Of a DNA stretch of 6,583 nucleotides, positions 5,005 through 6,583 are shown piece by piece (positions within the stretch are counted from its first letter, which is position 1; each line of letters opens with the position of its first letter). This DNA is from Microcaldota archaeon (GTDB lineage: Archaea; Micrarchaeota; Micrarchaeia; Micrarchaeales; CABMGC01), in contig JAJYXH010000021.1 of NCBI GenBank assembly GCA_021791075.1, positions 1 through 6,583 on the forward strand, read 5' to 3'. Under the pieces are notes generated by a model, which was not told the DNA's origin, ran no database searches, and saw nothing but the letters and a program-made list of their open reading frames with translations. A program made the translations under genes and the position numbers.

Positions 5005-5640
5005 CTACCCTCTCCGCGCAATGAGCAGCGCCGTCATGTCGTAGGCATTGTTGCCTCCAGCCAGATTCCTCTCAGCATAATGCAGCTCCTCCCATCCATT
5101 ACCAAGAAGATGGGATCTGAGGTCCGCTTCCTTAACCACAGCCGACTCTCTTTTTGCATGTGCGTTTAAGTAGTATGCAAGGGCGAGAAGTCCTCCTGGG
5201 GAGAGATGATCCACTATATTGCAAACGAATGCCTCCGGATGCGGTATATGATGCATCACGAAGAATGATGCAACCACATCAAAGGTGCCGAGCCGTTTAT
5301 GCCTGCTGTCACCCCTGATTAGGGTTGCCGTCACCCCATTCTCTCGTGCGCGCTTGGCGGCTCTGCTTATCGCTATTCTGGAAGGATCTATCCCCGTTAT
5401 GGAGAGAGTGCCGTTTGTGCCTCTGGCTAGGAAGACAAGGTTCTGGCCCTCGCCGCATCCGACATCAAGGAGGGTGCGATGCCTCTCATCAATGTGCCTG
5501 ATCAACTCCTCGGCCTCTGGCCTGTGCCTGGGACCGAAGACCGGAGCACTTCCCAACGAGTAGATAAGGTCATAGGCAAGACCTATCTCCTTTGTCTTCG
5601 CCTTTGACCTGATCTCGGATCTCCCGCCTAACCTCTGCAT
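5005..5640 (-). CDS. Class I SAM-dependent methyltransferase
   Basis: A 211-aa Rossmann-fold methyltransferase. Motif I, LLDVGCGEG (57-65), binds S-adenosylmethionine. GID (83-85) ends strand 2, with D85 expected to contact the ribose hydroxyls. GDSR (110-113) fits the adenine-contact loop, FDVVASFFVMHHIPHPE (120-136) is motif IV with its following helix, and LSPGG (146-150) is the post-motif turn. The pattern is that of the Methyltransf_11/25 small-molecule branch; the substrate cannot be read from sequence. The frame is open further upstream, to an ATG at 5751, but a TATA-type box at 5661-5668 lies inside that extension and about 25 bp before the ATG at 5638-5640, so the shorter, leaderless start is preferred. 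It ends TAG. The 79-aa gene on the other strand is divergent, 235 bp away. Confidence 0.85.
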   Translation of the reverse strand: MQRLGGRSEIRSKAKTKEIGLAYDLIYSLGSAPVFGPRHRPEAEELIRHIDERHRTLLDVGCGEGQNLVFLARGTNGTLSITGIDPSRIAISRAAKRARENGVTATLIRGDSRHKRLGTFDVVASFFVMHHIPHPEAFVCNIVDHLSPGGLLALAYYLNAHAKRESAVVKEADLRSHLLGNGWEELHYAERNLAGGNNAYDMTALLIARRG

Positions 5641-5660
5641 CTGTCCACCAGCTGACCAGT

Positions 5661-5668
5661 AAATATTT
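5661..5668 (-). promoter_or_regulatory. TATA-type box of the methyltransferase gene
   Basis: AAATATTT, centred about 25 bp before the ATG at 5640. It supports a leaderless mRNA and excludes the longer N-terminus. Confidence 0.5.
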
Positions 5669-5839
5669 CTCCCTATTATTAAACATTTCGTACCACCATG
5701 ACTAGAATACCGCTTCACGGTGGGTAATATTGTCCCAAAGCCCACTACCATGCTACCTACTTCTTAGACATTTGCTGGAGCATTAGCTAAACAAGTGCAA
5801 GACTTCCTTGTAAAGTGGGTTGCCCGGACTCTCTGAATG

Positions 5840-5847
5840 TATTTAAG
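5840..5847 (+). promoter_or_regulatory. TATA-type box of the 79-aa gene
   Basis: TATTTAAG, centred about 32 bp before the ATG at 5876; a leader of about 6 nt is expected. Confidence 0.5.
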
Positions 5848-5875
5848 CATGCAGGGTGCATAAAGTAACGGTTCT

Positions 5876-6115
5876 ATGATCTCAGCAATAGTGGCATCAC
5901 TGGACAGCGAGAACCTTCTCGCTACGCCTTCCGGAGACACCGACCCTGCAACGCTGGTAGGGTACAAGGTCCAGTACATCGACAAGAGCGGAAAGGCATG
6001 GTCCGGCATTGTCAAGGGCGCGGACGACACTTTCATAATAGTAAAGCTTGATCCCTTCCCGACAGGTCTGGGCCAAGGCCAGCTCCTTGACGTCTTCGAG
6101 GATGGCGATGCGTAA
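5876..6115 (+). CDS. 79-aa beta-rich small protein, unknown function
   Basis: A small acidic protein whose C-terminal two thirds (about 28-75) alternate hydrophobic and polar residues as in a small SH3-like beta-barrel: VGYKVQYIDKSGKAWSGIVKG, then DDTFIIVKLDPFP and GQLLDVFEDGD. The N-terminal 27 residues look flexible. I do not recognise a named family; a barrel of this size could bind RNA or a protein partner. The opposite strand is also open, but third codon positions here are strongly G/C (AAG, GTC, CAG, TAC, ATC, GAC) and the promoter box is on this strand, so this reading is preferred. It is the only confident plus-strand gene, divergent from the methyltransferase and convergent with the GGDEF gene, whose stop codon lies 8 nt away. 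Confidence 0.7.
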   Translation: MISAIVASLDSENLLATPSGDTDPATLVGYKVQYIDKSGKAWSGIVKGADDTFIIVKLDPFPTGLGQGQLLDVFEDGDA

Positions 6116-6123
6116 TGACATCA

Positions 6124-6583
6124 TCACCAGTTCCTTCTGCGGAACTTGACGAGCATTATTCTGTCCCTCTTCTCATCATCGGTCTCCCGAGACTTCTTGT
6201 CCTCCTTGTGCGTCTTCATCTTCCTTGATGCCTCTCCCCAGAGTTCTGTGATCACTGCCTCTGTCAGGGTCTTTGATGTAGAATAATGCTGCTCCCTCAG
6301 CAGCCTGAGTGTCTTTCGGTCTATGTCACTATCTATGCTTACCGTGCCTGCAGAGGCGTGGATACCCTCGACTTCAAGCATCGCGATCGTTCTTGCGGCA
6401 ACACCATGGGCCTCCTTGCTACCGATTCCGGGCATGATTATAGCAAACTCGTCGCCCCCGGCTCGGCATGCGTACTCCCCTTCCCTGGTATGCTTTGCTA
6501 TTGTAATTCCCATCTGCACGAGCACCTTGTCTGCAATCGAGTGGTCGTGTATCGAGTTCAATTGCTTGAGGTCATCAAGATCC
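6124..6583 (-). CDS. GGDEF-domain protein (diguanylate-cyclase-like), 3' part
   Basis: The gene runs in from the right edge; 152 C-terminal residues are visible. They hold most of a GGDEF domain: the metal and substrate strand DLDDLKQLN (fragment residues 1-9, with D1, K6 and N9 at the positions expected for metal, phosphate and guanine contacts), D18 in ADKVL matching the second guanine contact, the exact GGDEF signature (42-46), and the strand IHASAGTVSID. The usual N-D-x-x-G-H pair is changed to N-S-x-x-D-H. At the inhibitory-site position the expected RxxD reads RxxE (R33 to E36). After the domain comes a very charged tail (about 118-152) in place of the usual short C-terminus. It could make cyclic di-GMP, or be a diverged relative. 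Any N-terminal sensor domain lies outside the window. It ends with tandem TGA codons. Confidence 0.8.
   Translation of the reverse strand, partial: DLDDLKQLNSIHDHSIADKVLVQMGITIAKHTREGEYACRAGGDEFAIIMPGIGSKEAHGVAARTIAMLEVEGIHASAGTVSIDSDIDRKTLRLLREQHYSTSKTLTEAVITELWGEASRKMKTHKEDKKSRETDDEKRDRIMLVKFRRRNW

Noticed and set aside
4700..5044. Overlapping frames on both strands between the methyltransferase and the 65-aa gene
   Set aside because: They run across the AT-rich promoter region, conflict with each other and show no motif; treated as intergenic.
5641..5751. A 37-residue N-terminal extension of the methyltransferase from ATG 5751
   Set aside because: It contains the promoter box and has a composition unlike the rest of the protein; the ATG at 5640 fits a leaderless start.
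5764..6127. Minus-strand frames opposite the 79-aa gene
   Set aside because: Third-position bias, protein-like composition and the promoter all favour the plus strand.

Overview
The window looks archaeal. The main evidence is a recurring promoter layout: an AT-rich TATA-type box lies 24 to 38 bp (centre to start codon) upstream of the chosen start of five genes, which leaves an mRNA leader of roughly 0 to 14 nt. Strong Shine-Dalgarno sites are mostly absent, two genes use GTG starts, and there is a small Bud32-like kinase. Base composition is moderate, near 50% GC. I cannot name the lineage from sequence alone; a small-genome (DPANN-type) archaeon or a Thermoplasmata-like archaeon are guesses only.

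The left part (1-1379) is gene-poor. It holds a strong stem-loop (131-170), a 56-bp miniature inverted-repeat element with a near-perfect 9-bp target duplication (285-358), three copies of a 15-bp dispersed repeat, and one doubtful open frame. It reads like an accessory or decaying mobile-element region.

From 1380 to 5640 every credible gene is on the minus strand. Reading in the direction of transcription (right to left): a SAM-dependent methyltransferase; an unrecognised 65-aa/151-aa pair joined by an ATGA overlap; a bacterioferritin-comigratory-type peroxiredoxin followed 9 nt later by an LRV/HEAT-like repeat protein, probably one operon; a 260-bp segment that stays open in frame after the repeat protein's TAG stop and may instead encode a structured RNA; a small basic unknown protein; and a Bud32/RIO-like kinase.

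The right end has a 79-aa small beta-rich protein on the plus strand, convergent with the 3' part of a GGDEF-domain gene that runs off the window. A GGDEF gene is unusual for an archaeon.

The most interesting undescribed signal is the 15-bp motif CYRAGAGRWTRTTRG. It occurs five times, always in the same orientation and always outside the confident genes, with a sixth degenerate copy. The three copies nearest the kinase and the small basic gene are joined to short inverted repeats.
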